A stretch of DNA of 64,000 nt from the NCBI RefSeq assembly GCF_003149185.1, contig NZ_QGDO01000005.1:248001-312000 (forward strand). Reading direction: 5' to 3'. Below, piece after piece: positions 1 through 8,206 of this stretch. A program made the translations under genes and the position numbers. Below the pieces are notes generated by a model. That model saw nothing but the letters and a program-made list of their open reading frames with translations, had not been told where the DNA came from and did not search any database. Within the stretch, counting starts at the first letter, position 1, and every line of letters starts with the position of its first letter. This stretch comes from Sediminitomix flava (lineage in GTDB: Bacteria; Bacteroidota; Bacteroidia; Cytophagales; Flammeovirgaceae).

Positions 1-1079
1 ATATGGATTCAGATGATGCTGCCGATATGCTAAATGAGTTGTCAGTTAAAGAACGTGAGGAGGTACTTTCATCAATGGACAACCGAGAAAGAGCCAATTA
101 TATTTTGGAACTCTTGAACTATGATGATGATTGTGCGGGTGGTTTGATGGCAAAAGAACTTGTTAAGGCAAATGTGAATTGGACGGTACAGAGAAGTATT
201 GAAGAAATTCGACGTCAAGCCAAAAAAGTTGAAAAAATCCACACTCTTTATGTTGTCGATGATTACGATGTGCTATTAGGTAGAGTTTCCCTTAAAGAAA
301 TGATCTTAGCTGAAGATGATACGCTTATAAGAGATATTTATGTACCTGAAATTGCAATGGTTCATACCTATCAAGACGAAGAAGAGGTGGCAGAACTCAT
401 GCAGAAATATGACTTGGAGGTCATTCCTGTTATCAATATTCAAGGTAAGCTACTTGGAAGAATTACAATTGATGATATTGTCGATGTAATTACAGAGCAA
501 GCTGAAATTGATCAGCAAATGATGTCGGGTATCTCTGATAACATTGAAGAAAGTGATGATATAGCAACTATTGTAAAAGGACGATTGCCGTGGCTGCTTG
601 TTGGGGTACTTGGAGGATTGATCAATGCTCAATTCATGGGCTTATTTGAAGATTCTTTAGCTGTTATTCCAATATTGGCTGTTTTTATTCCTTTGATTGC
701 AGCAACAGGAGGAAACGTAGGGATTCAATCTTCAACTTTGGTGGTACAAGCCTTGGCTAATTCAAATATTCAAGATTCGAACTGGGAGCGTTTTATGAAA
801 GTAACAAGTGTTGCTTTTATTAATGGTTTATTGATTGGTGGTTTAGTTTTCTTATTTGTGTTTGTATTTTTTGGAGAACTAAAACTATCATTAGTCGTAT
901 CTATCGCCTTATTTACTGTAGTAATGATTGCATCTTTAATGGGATCAATCACTCCATTAGTATTAGATAAATTTGATATAAACCCTGCATTAGCTTCAGG
1001 GCCATTTATCACTACAACAAATGACTTAATAGGTATTGCTGTCTACTTTTTCGTAGCTCGTATGTTGTTGAATATCTAG
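1..1079 (+). CDS. mgtE: Magnesium transporter MgtE, 5'-truncated by window edge
   Basis: Inner-membrane Mg2+ channel/transporter. The visible part carries the end of the helical N domain (MAKEL region, to about residue 65), two CBS repeats (about 70-165, with VVDDYDVLLGRVSLKEMIL-type strands) and five hydrophobic helices (about 195-358) including the TGGNVGIQSS stretch typical of the MgtE pore. Only 358 residues are visible where the family usually has about 450, so the real start lies left of the window and the ATG at position 3 is probably internal. CBS domains in this family sense cytosolic Mg2+ and gate the pore. The 3' end overlaps the convergent reductase gene by 54 bp. A second, unrelated Mg2+ transporter (CorA) lies near 45 kb. 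Confidence 0.95.
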   Translation, partial: MDSDDAADMLNELSVKEREEVLSSMDNRERANYILELLNYDDDCAGGLMAKELVKANVNWTVQRSIEEIRRQAKKVEKIHTLYVVDDYDVLLGRVSLKEMILAEDDTLIRDIYVPEIAMVHTYQDEEEVAELMQKYDLEVIPVINIQGKLLGRITIDDIVDVITEQAEIDQQMMSGISDNIEESDDIATIVKGRLPWLLVGVLGGLINAQFMGLFEDSLAVIPILAVFIPLIAATGGNVGIQSSTLVVQALANSNIQDSNWERFMKVTSVAFINGLLIGGLVFLFVFVFFGELKLSLVVSIALFTVVMIASLMGSITPLVLDKFDINPALASGPFITTTNDLIGIAVYFFVARMLLNI

Positions 1080-2192
1080 AAATTCAGAACGGAATTCATT
1101 TCCATGTGTTAGACTAATTATATTTTCAAATACTCTTTGGGGCAATATTTTAATAGCTCTTAGGCTCAGATTCGTTACGGTATTTTGTCCTAATAGCTTT
1201 TGGAAATGTTGCCCTATTTTTAGTCTTGTTTTAAAGGACTTTCTCCATTTTTCTTGATATGAGTTCTCAGTGTAAAGATCTTTTTTATGTAGAGCATCAG
1301 CAAGTAATTTAGCCGAATGAATTGCCATGGCCATTCCATTACCACAAAGAGGGGCTATACTCCCCGCTGAATCACCCAAAAAATAGATTCCATTTTCAAC
1401 ACTAGATTTGGCAGAAAAGCTCACATTTTGAACTGTAAGTGGAGTTTTGAAAAGTGAAGTACTATTATCTAAAATTGATTTCAGTTCTGGGTTTTCTTTT
1501 AATACTACTTCCTCTAATTCACGAATAGAATTTGAAGCTTTTAACTTGTTTTGATGTACCAAATAGCAAAAGTTAAACTTACCGTCTTCTATTTGAGAAA
1601 TACCAGCATAGCCACCTCTAAAATTGTGTAGTGAAATGAGGTTGCTAGGAATCTCTAAGTTTGAGGAAAGGTGATATTTGATGCCAACGAAAGGAGACTT
1701 AATTTCAAAGGCTTTTCTATTTAAAAGACGGTCAAAAATAGACTTTCTTCCTGCTGCAATAATAGAGATATTAGTCTTAAAAGTTTGAGTCTTGTGTGTT
1801 AGCTCAAATTGATTATCAACTTTTTTGATGTTATCAATCTTACAATTTGTAAGAATTGGTATATGAAGTTCTAACGCCCTTCGATATAGTAATTCTTCTA
1901 GTAAATATCGGCTAATTCCAATGGCACCTAAGGGTAATTTAGATTTTAGTTTTATACCATTTATACCGCTTACTTGTAGCCTATCGATGATTGGAAGTTC
2001 ATAGTTTGTCAGTTCTAAACCTAGTTGATTAAGATAAGGCAATACTTCCAATGAAAGATATTCACCACATACTTTATGTCTTGGGTAGGATGATTTCTCA
2101 AATACTTGGACATCATGACCCAATAATTTTAAATGGATAGCACAGCATAAGCCTGAAAGACCTCCACCGATGATAGAAATATGAGCATTCAT
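1026..2192 (-). CDS. FAD-dependent oxidoreductase, geranylgeranyl-reductase-like
   Basis: Cytosolic flavoprotein of about 388 residues. The N terminus has the Rossmann motif IIGGGLSGLCCAIHL for FAD, then HKVCGEYLS, a signature of the geranylgeranyl reductase/UbiH-like family, and near residue 270 the second FAD motif FLGDSAGSIAPLCGNGMAMA. In other Bacteroidota similar proteins occur in type III polyketide or flexirubin-like clusters, but no such enzyme is visible here, so the substrate is unknown. It starts 26 bp after the GAF membrane protein gene and is probably cotranscribed with it. Its last 18 codons lie antisense to the end of mgtE, and I see no hairpin terminator in that overlap. Confidence 0.8.
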   Translation of the reverse strand: MNAHISIIGGGLSGLCCAIHLKLLGHDVQVFEKSSYPRHKVCGEYLSLEVLPYLNQLGLELTNYELPIIDRLQVSGINGIKLKSKLPLGAIGISRYLLEELLYRRALELHIPILTNCKIDNIKKVDNQFELTHKTQTFKTNISIIAAGRKSIFDRLLNRKAFEIKSPFVGIKYHLSSNLEIPSNLISLHNFRGGYAGISQIEDGKFNFCYLVHQNKLKASNSIRELEEVVLKENPELKSILDNSTSLFKTPLTVQNVSFSAKSSVENGIYFLGDSAGSIAPLCGNGMAMAIHSAKLLADALHKKDLYTENSYQEKWRKSFKTRLKIGQHFQKLLGQNTVTNLSLRAIKILPQRVFENIISLTHGNEFRSEFLDIQQHTSYEKVDSNTY

Positions 2193-2218
2193 TAAAAAAA
2201 GTCTAATTATGAAAATAG

Positions 2219-3907
2219 CTAGTTTGAAAGCTCTAGTTTATCTACTTTCTCTTTTAAAAACAAAGTAGTTTCCATTTGATTTAATAATGTCTGTTTTTGT
2301 CTTTCAATTTGTAAGTCTTTGTTCTTTATTATTTCTTCAAGCAACTCTATGTTATTTTTAAACTCTTTTGTTTTGCTCTCATTTTGTAGGTAAAGAAAAT
2401 ACTGAGCTCTTGGAGTAATTGAATTTATCTGTTGGAGTCTCGTGCTCAGAAGTAATTCTTGGCCTTTTACATTTATATTAAGTTGATCCAAATCACTCAA
2501 TTCTTCAAAACTAACTTCTAATATAGTGTCTAGTTGTTCGTGTTTTTCATCTTGAATTTTAAGAAGCTCTTGAGCTCTATTATTTATTCTACTAATGGTA
2601 CTGTCCTCCATAAGAGCAATGATTGGAACATCCAGTGTATCAAAGAAATTTAATTCGCTGTTAAGTGTTTCATCAATCTCTTGTTTTAAAAAGTCTACTT
2701 TAGAATTTGCTGTGTCTAAGGCACTCATATGTTTAAGGATGGCATTTTCTTTAGATTCAACTTGATCTTTTAATCTTTTGGTTTCTTCGAACAATTGCTG
2801 ACTCTTTTTAAATGAGAGTAGTGAAGTGAGTGCAGTAGTTAAATTTTTTGATACTTTTTTGAGGTAAAGTTCATTTTCTTTTTGAGGAGCTGAGAGTGAT
2901 GAAACTTCTAATATACCAATAGTCTTATTTTTTAATACGAGTGGTATAACCCAGATATGATTAGGTTTACTTTCTCCAAGACTAGAATAAATACTGTTGT
3001 AGTTCTCTGGTATATTTTGAATAAGAGTTGGTTTTCTTAGCTTCCCGATTTCATTTATTAATCCGTTTACTTCTTCCAAATTATAATTGTCTATACTTTC
3101 TCCGAAAACAGACATTAATTTGAATTGCTTAGATTCAAAATTCTCAACGAGGTAAATCGCTACTCTGTGTGCAGAAATAAACTCACCTATTTCTTTGGTC
3201 ACGTAATCATATATTTCTGCTTTATCGATTGTATTGATTAGGATGTCATATAATCTGTTTACGCCTTCATTTAACTCGAAAAGGTTCTGATTCTTATTCC
3301 CTTTGTCAAGATTAGAATTAGTAGTTGTTTTCAGAGGTGTTGAGTTATCTATTGAAGTATCGATTTGCTTTTTCTCAAATTGTATGTTCGAGTATTTAAA
3401 AGTAAAGCATAAACCTAGGTGAGTGTAAATCAGAAAAATGATAAGATATAATAGGCCTCCATCTAAATCCCAGACTTGAATATTATACAACTCATTTAAA
3501 AGGTTTGGGCTGATGTAGGCAAACTGAATGGTCCAATAAATAAATGAGATGAATAAAAAGAGTACTTGGTTTTTCTTTTCCTTTTGAAGAAGTAAAGATG
3601 TTTGTATAATGAAGTATAAGAATAAAGAGGCAAAAATATTCTGAATTGAAATACTAAAAATGACAAAGTTAAAGTAAGCGATTAAGGTAAGTGAAAGTCG
3701 TAACTTTTCTTCACTTTTAAGAAGAATCCATGCAGGTATCAATAAGACAATTGATAGGAAGTTGAGAAAATAGAATTTCTCAAAATTGGGTTGAAGGATG
3801 ACACTTAGGTTACTAATCAGACAAAGTAAAAAAATAAATGCACCAAGATATTGTTCACCTCTTGAAAAACTCTTTTGCTGATTTTGGATTTCGATACTTT
3901 TTAACAT
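2219..3907 (-). CDS. Membrane GAF-domain protein with coiled coils, no output domain
   Basis: 562 residues. About six hydrophobic helices span residues 19-175, followed by a low-complexity linker, a GAF-type sensor domain (about 216-370, GEFISAHRVAIYLVE to WVIPLVLKNKTIGILEVSS), a coiled coil (370-412), a small PAS-like segment (420-510, DVPIIALMEDSTISRINNRAQELL) and a second coiled coil to the C terminus. No HisKA/HATPase, GGDEF, phosphatase or DNA-binding module follows, so it is not a complete histidine kinase. A membrane sensor acting through a partner is an inference. The gene precedes the FAD reductase with 26 bp between them, suggesting an operon. The ATG start is backed by a hydrophobic region beginning at about residue 19. 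Confidence 0.75.
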   Translation of the reverse strand: MLKSIEIQNQQKSFSRGEQYLGAFIFLLCLISNLSVILQPNFEKFYFLNFLSIVLLIPAWILLKSEEKLRLSLTLIAYFNFVIFSISIQNIFASLFLYFIIQTSLLLQKEKKNQVLFLFISFIYWTIQFAYISPNLLNELYNIQVWDLDGGLLYLIIFLIYTHLGLCFTFKYSNIQFEKKQIDTSIDNSTPLKTTTNSNLDKGNKNQNLFELNEGVNRLYDILINTIDKAEIYDYVTKEIGEFISAHRVAIYLVENFESKQFKLMSVFGESIDNYNLEEVNGLINEIGKLRKPTLIQNIPENYNSIYSSLGESKPNHIWVIPLVLKNKTIGILEVSSLSAPQKENELYLKKVSKNLTTALTSLLSFKKSQQLFEETKRLKDQVESKENAILKHMSALDTANSKVDFLKQEIDETLNSELNFFDTLDVPIIALMEDSTISRINNRAQELLKIQDEKHEQLDTILEVSFEELSDLDQLNINVKGQELLLSTRLQQINSITPRAQYFLYLQNESKTKEFKNNIELLEEIIKNKDLQIERQKQTLLNQMETTLFLKEKVDKLELSN

Positions 3908-4000
3908 AATGCCTTTTTATACATACTATAAAAAGTTATGTTCTTTTCTTTACATTGAAAATCAAATCATTAATTCTAAATATAAATACTTAAAAAATTG

Positions 4001-4034
4001 AATAGATGAGTTGTAAAAGAACAACTCATCTATT
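4001..4034 (-). terminator. Hairpin terminator of sdaAB
   Basis: Perfect 14-bp arms at 4001-4014 and 4021-4034 with a 6-nt loop. On the minus strand the stem is followed by an interrupted T-rich stretch. It lies 6 bp past the stop of sdaAB. Confidence 0.8.
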
Positions 4035-4040
4035 TTGGTT

Positions 4041-4724
4041 TTAATCTTTATCTACAGCTGAAAGGTAGATGACTTCGTTCACCCAATCTAAGCTGTTAAG
4101 GTAATTGATGCTCATTTCTTTAATCGGAGAGTCCATTTCAATAAATTGACAAGCCATTTTATTTTTACCCTCACGAGAAACGGTCATTGCTCCAATATTG
4201 CAATCGTCATTTGCAATTATATTCGCGATAAATGAAATAGCTCCTTTTTTATCTTTTGCCTGAACAATAAGCGTATCGTTTGTTGCTGAGAAGTTACATT
4301 CAAACCCGTTAATTTCTTTAATCGCAATAATTCCACCACCACGACTAATTCCAAGTACTTCAACCGTATTTCCTTGACTATTTGTAAGTACTAACTTAAT
4401 AGTGTTTGGGTGGTGAGCAGAGGCATTGCCTACAGGTTTAAACTCATATTCGAGCCCTTGTTCTTCACAAATTTCTTTTGAAGTTTTAATTCGTTTATCG
4501 TCTGTTTGCATCCCTAGTAGGCCCGCTAGAATAGCTTTGTCACTACCGTGTCCTTCATAGGTTCTAGCAAAAGAGTTATAAAAAGTGATGTGAGCTTTGG
4601 TTGGTTGGCTTCCCAAAACTTTTCTTCCCATTCTCCCAATACGAACAACACCTGCTGTATGAGAACTAGAAGGTCCAATCATTACAGGACCAATCATATC
4701 AAAAATACTACTTTTTTCAGCCAA
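4041..4724 (-). CDS. sdaAB: L-serine ammonia-lyase, iron-sulfur type, beta subunit
   Basis: Subunit of the [4Fe-4S] serine dehydratase, which deaminates L-serine to pyruvate and ammonia. The N-terminal signature IGPVMIGPSSSHTAGVVRIG is clear, and an ACT domain occupies about residues 150-227 (ISFIANIIANDDCNIGAMTVSREGK). The 227-residue length fits the stand-alone beta subunit. The best start is a TTG at 4722-4724, preceded by AAAGAA; no ATG is available upstream in frame before the conserved MAEKSS N terminus. The alpha subunit, which carries the cluster cysteines, is not in the window, so the pair must be split on the chromosome. It is a single-gene unit with its own terminator. Confidence 0.92.
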   Translation of the reverse strand: MAEKSSIFDMIGPVMIGPSSSHTAGVVRIGRMGRKVLGSQPTKAHITFYNSFARTYEGHGSDKAILAGLLGMQTDDKRIKTSKEICEEQGLEYEFKPVGNASAHHPNTIKLVLTNSQGNTVEVLGISRGGGIIAIKEINGFECNFSATNDTLIVQAKDKKGAISFIANIIANDDCNIGAMTVSREGKNKMACQFIEMDSPIKEMSINYLNSLDWVNEVIYLSAVDKD

Positions 4725-5183
4725 TTCTTTAATGTTTGTGGTTCCTAAGAAAGTGATATTATCTGTTTATACAGCCTAAAAATAAATGGAATAAATGTTT
4801 TTAATACAATTTTCAATAAAAAAATGATTGGCTCTAAAAGAAAAAAAATATTACTTTTAAGGTTGATTTCAATTTATATTGCAATTCAATACAAGATTAT
4901 TTGTTTTAGTGTTAGGTAATCATAACTAAAAAATCACAAATAATTATTGTAATAGTCTATGAAGTATTGCATATTAAAATTGTGTTATACCAAGTTAATT
5001 ACTAAAGTATTTGATATCATATTCTAAAAGCATAAAGACCAAGGTGCTTTTAGATTGTAACTGATTTATAATGAAAAGGCTAAGTCTTTTCATCAGTCTT
5101 ATTACGATAGTATTTGTTTCATCTTTACTTAAATACTTTTCCTTTAGGAATAAGTATTTGACCACGTGTAATCCATTTTAAGA
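4725..5183. other. Intergenic region, fabH leader with two hairpins
   Basis: About 460 bp without a gene, very AT-rich. Two stem-loops lie before fabH: ATGAAAAG/CTTTTCAT at 5071-5093, extended by ACTGAT/ATCAGT with a bulge, and a 12-bp stem with one bulged T at 5131-5159. Neither is followed by a T run, so they are not simple terminators. No promoter could be placed confidently. Confidence 0.5.
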
Positions 5184-6176
5184 ATGAACAATTTTAATGC
5201 TGCCATAACTGCTGTAGCAGGGTGGGTACCAGAAGACCGACTGACCAATCAAGATCTAGAAAAAATGGTAGATACCAATGATGAATGGATCTTATCTCGA
5301 ACTGGTATTCAAGAGCGCAGAATCTTAAAAGAAGAAGGGAAGGGAACTTCTTACTTAGCGACCAAAGCTTGTGAGATTTTATTGGAAAAAAGAGGCATTT
5401 CAGCGCAAGAGGTTGATTTAATTATCTGTGCAACTGCAACTCCTGACATGGGGTTTGTTTCTACAGCTAATATTATAGCACATAATTTGGGAACAAAACC
5501 AATCATGAGTTTTGATGTTCAAGCAGCCTGTTCGGGTTTTGTTTATGCACTTGAAATAGCTTCAAACTTTATTAAATCAGGTATTTATAAGAAAATCATT
5601 GTAGTAGGAGCAGATAAAATGTCTTCTGTAATTGACTACACTGATAGAAATTCATGTATCCTTTTTGGCGATGGCGCTGGAGCGGCTCTAGTTGAGCCAA
5701 ATCATGAAGAAGGTTTTGGTATTTTGGATGCTGTAATGAAATCTGACGGTATTGGAAAAGATTTCTTACATACGTATCAAGGAGGATCTGCTCATCCACT
5801 GACTCCTGAAAATATTGGAGACAGACGTCAGTTTTTCTTCCAGGATGGAAAAACGGTATTCAAGCATGCTGTAACAAGTATGGCTGATGTATCGGTAGAG
5901 GTGATGAAGCGTAATGAATTGATTGGAGAACAAGTTGACTACCTTGTACCTCATCAAGCTAATATGAGAATCATCCAAGCAACAGCAAAACGCATGGAAG
6001 TAGGGATGGAAAAAGTAGCTGTAAATATCCATAAATATGGTAATACAACAGGTGCGACAATTCCGTTGTGTTTAGCTGATTATGAAGATAAATTTAAGAA
6101 AGGAGATAATATTATTTTGTCAGCTTTCGGAGGTGGTTTTACTTGGGGTGCGATGTACTTGAAGTGGGCTTACTAA
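5184..6176 (+). CDS. fabH: Beta-ketoacyl-ACP synthase III (FabH)
   Basis: Condenses an acyl-CoA primer with malonyl-ACP to start fatty-acid synthesis in the cytosol. All three catalytic residues are visible: Cys116 (VQAACSGFVYAL), His257 (LVPHQANMRII) and Asn287 (NIHKYGNTTGATIP). The 330-residue length is usual. It stands alone rather than with plsX and rpmF, so it may be one of several FabH paralogues, and its primer preference (branched or straight) cannot be read from sequence by eye. ATG at 5184 follows AAGA. A strong hairpin terminator follows. Confidence 0.95.
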   Translation: MNNFNAAITAVAGWVPEDRLTNQDLEKMVDTNDEWILSRTGIQERRILKEEGKGTSYLATKACEILLEKRGISAQEVDLIICATATPDMGFVSTANIIAHNLGTKPIMSFDVQAACSGFVYALEIASNFIKSGIYKKIIVVGADKMSSVIDYTDRNSCILFGDGAGAALVEPNHEEGFGILDAVMKSDGIGKDFLHTYQGGSAHPLTPENIGDRRQFFFQDGKTVFKHAVTSMADVSVEVMKRNELIGEQVDYLVPHQANMRIIQATAKRMEVGMEKVAVNIHKYGNTTGATIPLCLADYEDKFKKGDNIILSAFGGGFTWGAMYLKWAY

Positions 6177-6203
6177 ATGGAAGATAGATTCTGATAAGAT
6201 TTG

Positions 6204-6239
6204 AAACCCGATAGTTTTGACTATCGGGTTTTATTTTTT
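6204..6239 (+). terminator. Rho-independent terminator of fabH
   Basis: Perfect 12-bp stem 6204-6215/6220-6231 with a TTTG loop and a T-rich tail to 6239. Confidence 0.92.
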
Positions 6240-6374
6240 CGTAATTCTCTTCTTTACTTTTATCTTCTCAATAGAGATTTTTTACATATAAGGTGAATCT
6301 TGTTAGGATTATAATTTGGTCAAAATGAAAAGAGTAAATTGAAGTACAGCCATTCCCTAAAATGGAACGCTTTT

Positions 6375-7040
6375 ATGAACTCTATCCTAAAACCCATATT
6401 AATTACTTTACTTCTTTTAGTACCGTTTGAGGTATTCAGTCAATCTGAATTGGATTCTACATATACTCCATTCCGTAAAGGAATGTGGATTTCGGGTTTG
6501 TCTGGAACAATGACCTCAAATACCTTCATTGAAAAGAATTCCAATCTTAATGCAAATGCAAATACTTTCGATCTAAAATCTAATTCAGCCATTTTTATTA
6601 AAGAAAGGTGGGCATTGGGTTGGAATATAATCATTTCGGGAAGTGGGAATTCGGCTAATGGAGGATTGGGTAGCTCAGAAATTTCGATAGGACCATATTC
6701 TCGCTATTATTTTTCTAAAACTTTACCAGGTGCTCTTTATGTAGAGTTAACGGCACTATATACAAATCTTACCGATCGAGATGATGCTTTTAATTCTGGT
6801 CAGGTAGCTTTAGGTCAAGAAATAACTTTGGATGGTGGAGGCTTTAGAGCTGGTCTTGGGTATACGCATATTCTAAGACGTGGAATTGCGTTTGATTTTG
6901 GAATGGAGTTTAATGCCTTGTGGGCTGGGGGTGATGTTACAGACTTGAATACTGATACGACTACACCTGTCAATGTCTACATCGGAGGGATTGAATTTGA
7001 TTTTGGCTTTATCATTTTTATCAATGAGTTTTTCTATTAA
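6375..7040 (+). CDS. Secreted outer-membrane beta-barrel protein, unknown role
   Basis: About 221 residues from the ATG at 6375. A TTG at 6339 would add 12 residues, but the ATG leaves a clean signal peptide ending LLLVPFEVFSQ. The mature part alternates short polar and aromatic strands (GPYSRYYFSKTLPGALYVELTALY, FRAGLGYTHILRRGIAFDFGMEF) and ends in an aromatic residue (INEFFY), as outer-membrane barrels do. It resembles the small porin-like outer-membrane proteins common in Bacteroidota. The next gene starts 4 bp after its stop, so the two are probably cotranscribed and may be assembled or used together. No ligand can be named. Confidence 0.7.
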   Translation: MNSILKPILITLLLLVPFEVFSQSELDSTYTPFRKGMWISGLSGTMTSNTFIEKNSNLNANANTFDLKSNSAIFIKERWALGWNIIISGSGNSANGGLGSSEISIGPYSRYYFSKTLPGALYVELTALYTNLTDRDDAFNSGQVALGQEITLDGGGFRAGLGYTHILRRGIAFDFGMEFNALWAGGDVTDLNTDTTTPVNVYIGGIEFDFGFIIFINEFFY

Positions 7041-7044
7041 AAGT

Positions 7045-8175
7045 ATGAGAGCGAGTATAATTATTTTAATCTTAGTTTTCGTATCCTTTTATTCTCATGC
7101 ACAAGAACATCAAAAGATCATAAACGAAGACCAAAATTCATCTTACGCAACCACAGATACGGTAACAATTCAGAAAAATGTTCAGTTGATTGGTGTGCCA
7201 ATTGTTTTTTATTCCCCAGAAACAACTTTAGCGCTAGGAGGTGGAGGCCAGTTTTTCTTTATGAAAAAACAAAATGATTTCAATTCAAGGTTTTCTACAA
7301 TGCTTTGTGCGGTGATGTATACCTTGAGAAATCAGTTTATTGTAGAAGCACAGCCCAAAATATTTTTACAGAAAGGATTGTACTTTTTAGATGGTCACTT
7401 TCAGTTTCGAATTTATCCTAACCTTTTTTGGGGAATTGGAGGAAATACACCAGAGAGTAATGAAGAAGATTACGATCAGACTTCTTTGTTGTTAAGAGCT
7501 GCTTTGCTTAAACGTATTCCGCCATATCTGAATTTCGGCTTAGAGTTTATGTATCAAGATATTGACATAACTGAAGTAAAAGAAGGGGGTATTCTAGATA
7601 CAGAAGATATCAATGGCGCAAATGGAACAGATGTTAGAGGTGTTGGGTTTGTATTTAATGTAGATAAAAGGGATAGTGATATTGCTGCTACTCGAGGAAT
7701 ATTTCTACAGTTTAAAGGACATTTTTATTCTGAATCATTTGGTGGGAGCACTAACTTTTATAAGTATTCTATCGATTTACGTAAATACTTCCATTTGAAT
7801 GAAAAAGATGTATTTGCAGCCCAATTATATAATGAACTAACATTCGGAAATCCACCTTTTCAAATGTTAGCTTGGTATGGTGGAGGTGAAAGAGGTCGAG
7901 GGTATTTTAAGGGTAGATATATGGATAAGAATTTATATCTAGCTCAATTTGAGTATCGTAAACAGTTTTTTCCTCGAACTAAAGGAGTTGCTTTTATTAC
8001 ATTTGGTGAAGTAGCAGAGAACGTTGAAGACTATTTTAAAGAATTTAGATTTAGTGGCGGAATTGGGTTGAGATGGCAGATTAAAAAGGATAACCCTTCA
8101 TTAATCAGGTTTGATATAGGTGTAACTAGAGAAGGTGATAGTGGATTTTATGTAGGGGTTAATGAGGTATTTTAA
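7045..8175 (+). CDS. BamA/TamA-type surface antigen barrel protein
   Basis: 376 residues from the ATG at 7045; the longer reading frame from 6973 only overlaps the previous gene. The signal peptide ends FVSFYSHAQ. The C-terminal two thirds look like the bacterial surface antigen (D15) 16-strand barrel: GVGFVFNVDKRDSDIAATRG, the loop AWYGGGERGRGYFKGRYMDK, which matches the conserved RGY-type lid-loop region, and the end SLIRFDIGVTREGDSGFYVG. No POTRA repeats precede it, so it is a short barrel-only member rather than BamA itself. It follows the preceding barrel gene by 4 bp. Confidence 0.8.
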   Translation: MRASIIILILVFVSFYSHAQEHQKIINEDQNSSYATTDTVTIQKNVQLIGVPIVFYSPETTLALGGGGQFFFMKKQNDFNSRFSTMLCAVMYTLRNQFIVEAQPKIFLQKGLYFLDGHFQFRIYPNLFWGIGGNTPESNEEDYDQTSLLLRAALLKRIPPYLNFGLEFMYQDIDITEVKEGGILDTEDINGANGTDVRGVGFVFNVDKRDSDIAATRGIFLQFKGHFYSESFGGSTNFYKYSIDLRKYFHLNEKDVFAAQLYNELTFGNPPFQMLAWYGGGERGRGYFKGRYMDKNLYLAQFEYRKQFFPRTKGVAFITFGEVAENVEDYFKEFRFSGGIGLRWQIKKDNPSLIRFDIGVTREGDSGFYVGVNEVF

Positions 8176-8177
8176 AA

Positions 8178-8206
8178 AAATCTTGAGAGTTATTCTCCCA
8201 AGATTT
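8178..8206. terminator. Bidirectional terminator between barrel gene and waaA
   Basis: Stem AAATCTTG/CAAGATTT plus GAG/CTC inside, with an A run on the left and a T-rich right side. The right arm lies within the last codons of waaA, so it serves both convergent genes. Confidence 0.75.

Noticed and set aside
6973-7044. Longer N terminus of the surface-antigen barrel gene starting at 6973
   Set aside because: It overlaps the previous gene and would bury the signal peptide; the ATG at 7045 gives a clean signal sequence.
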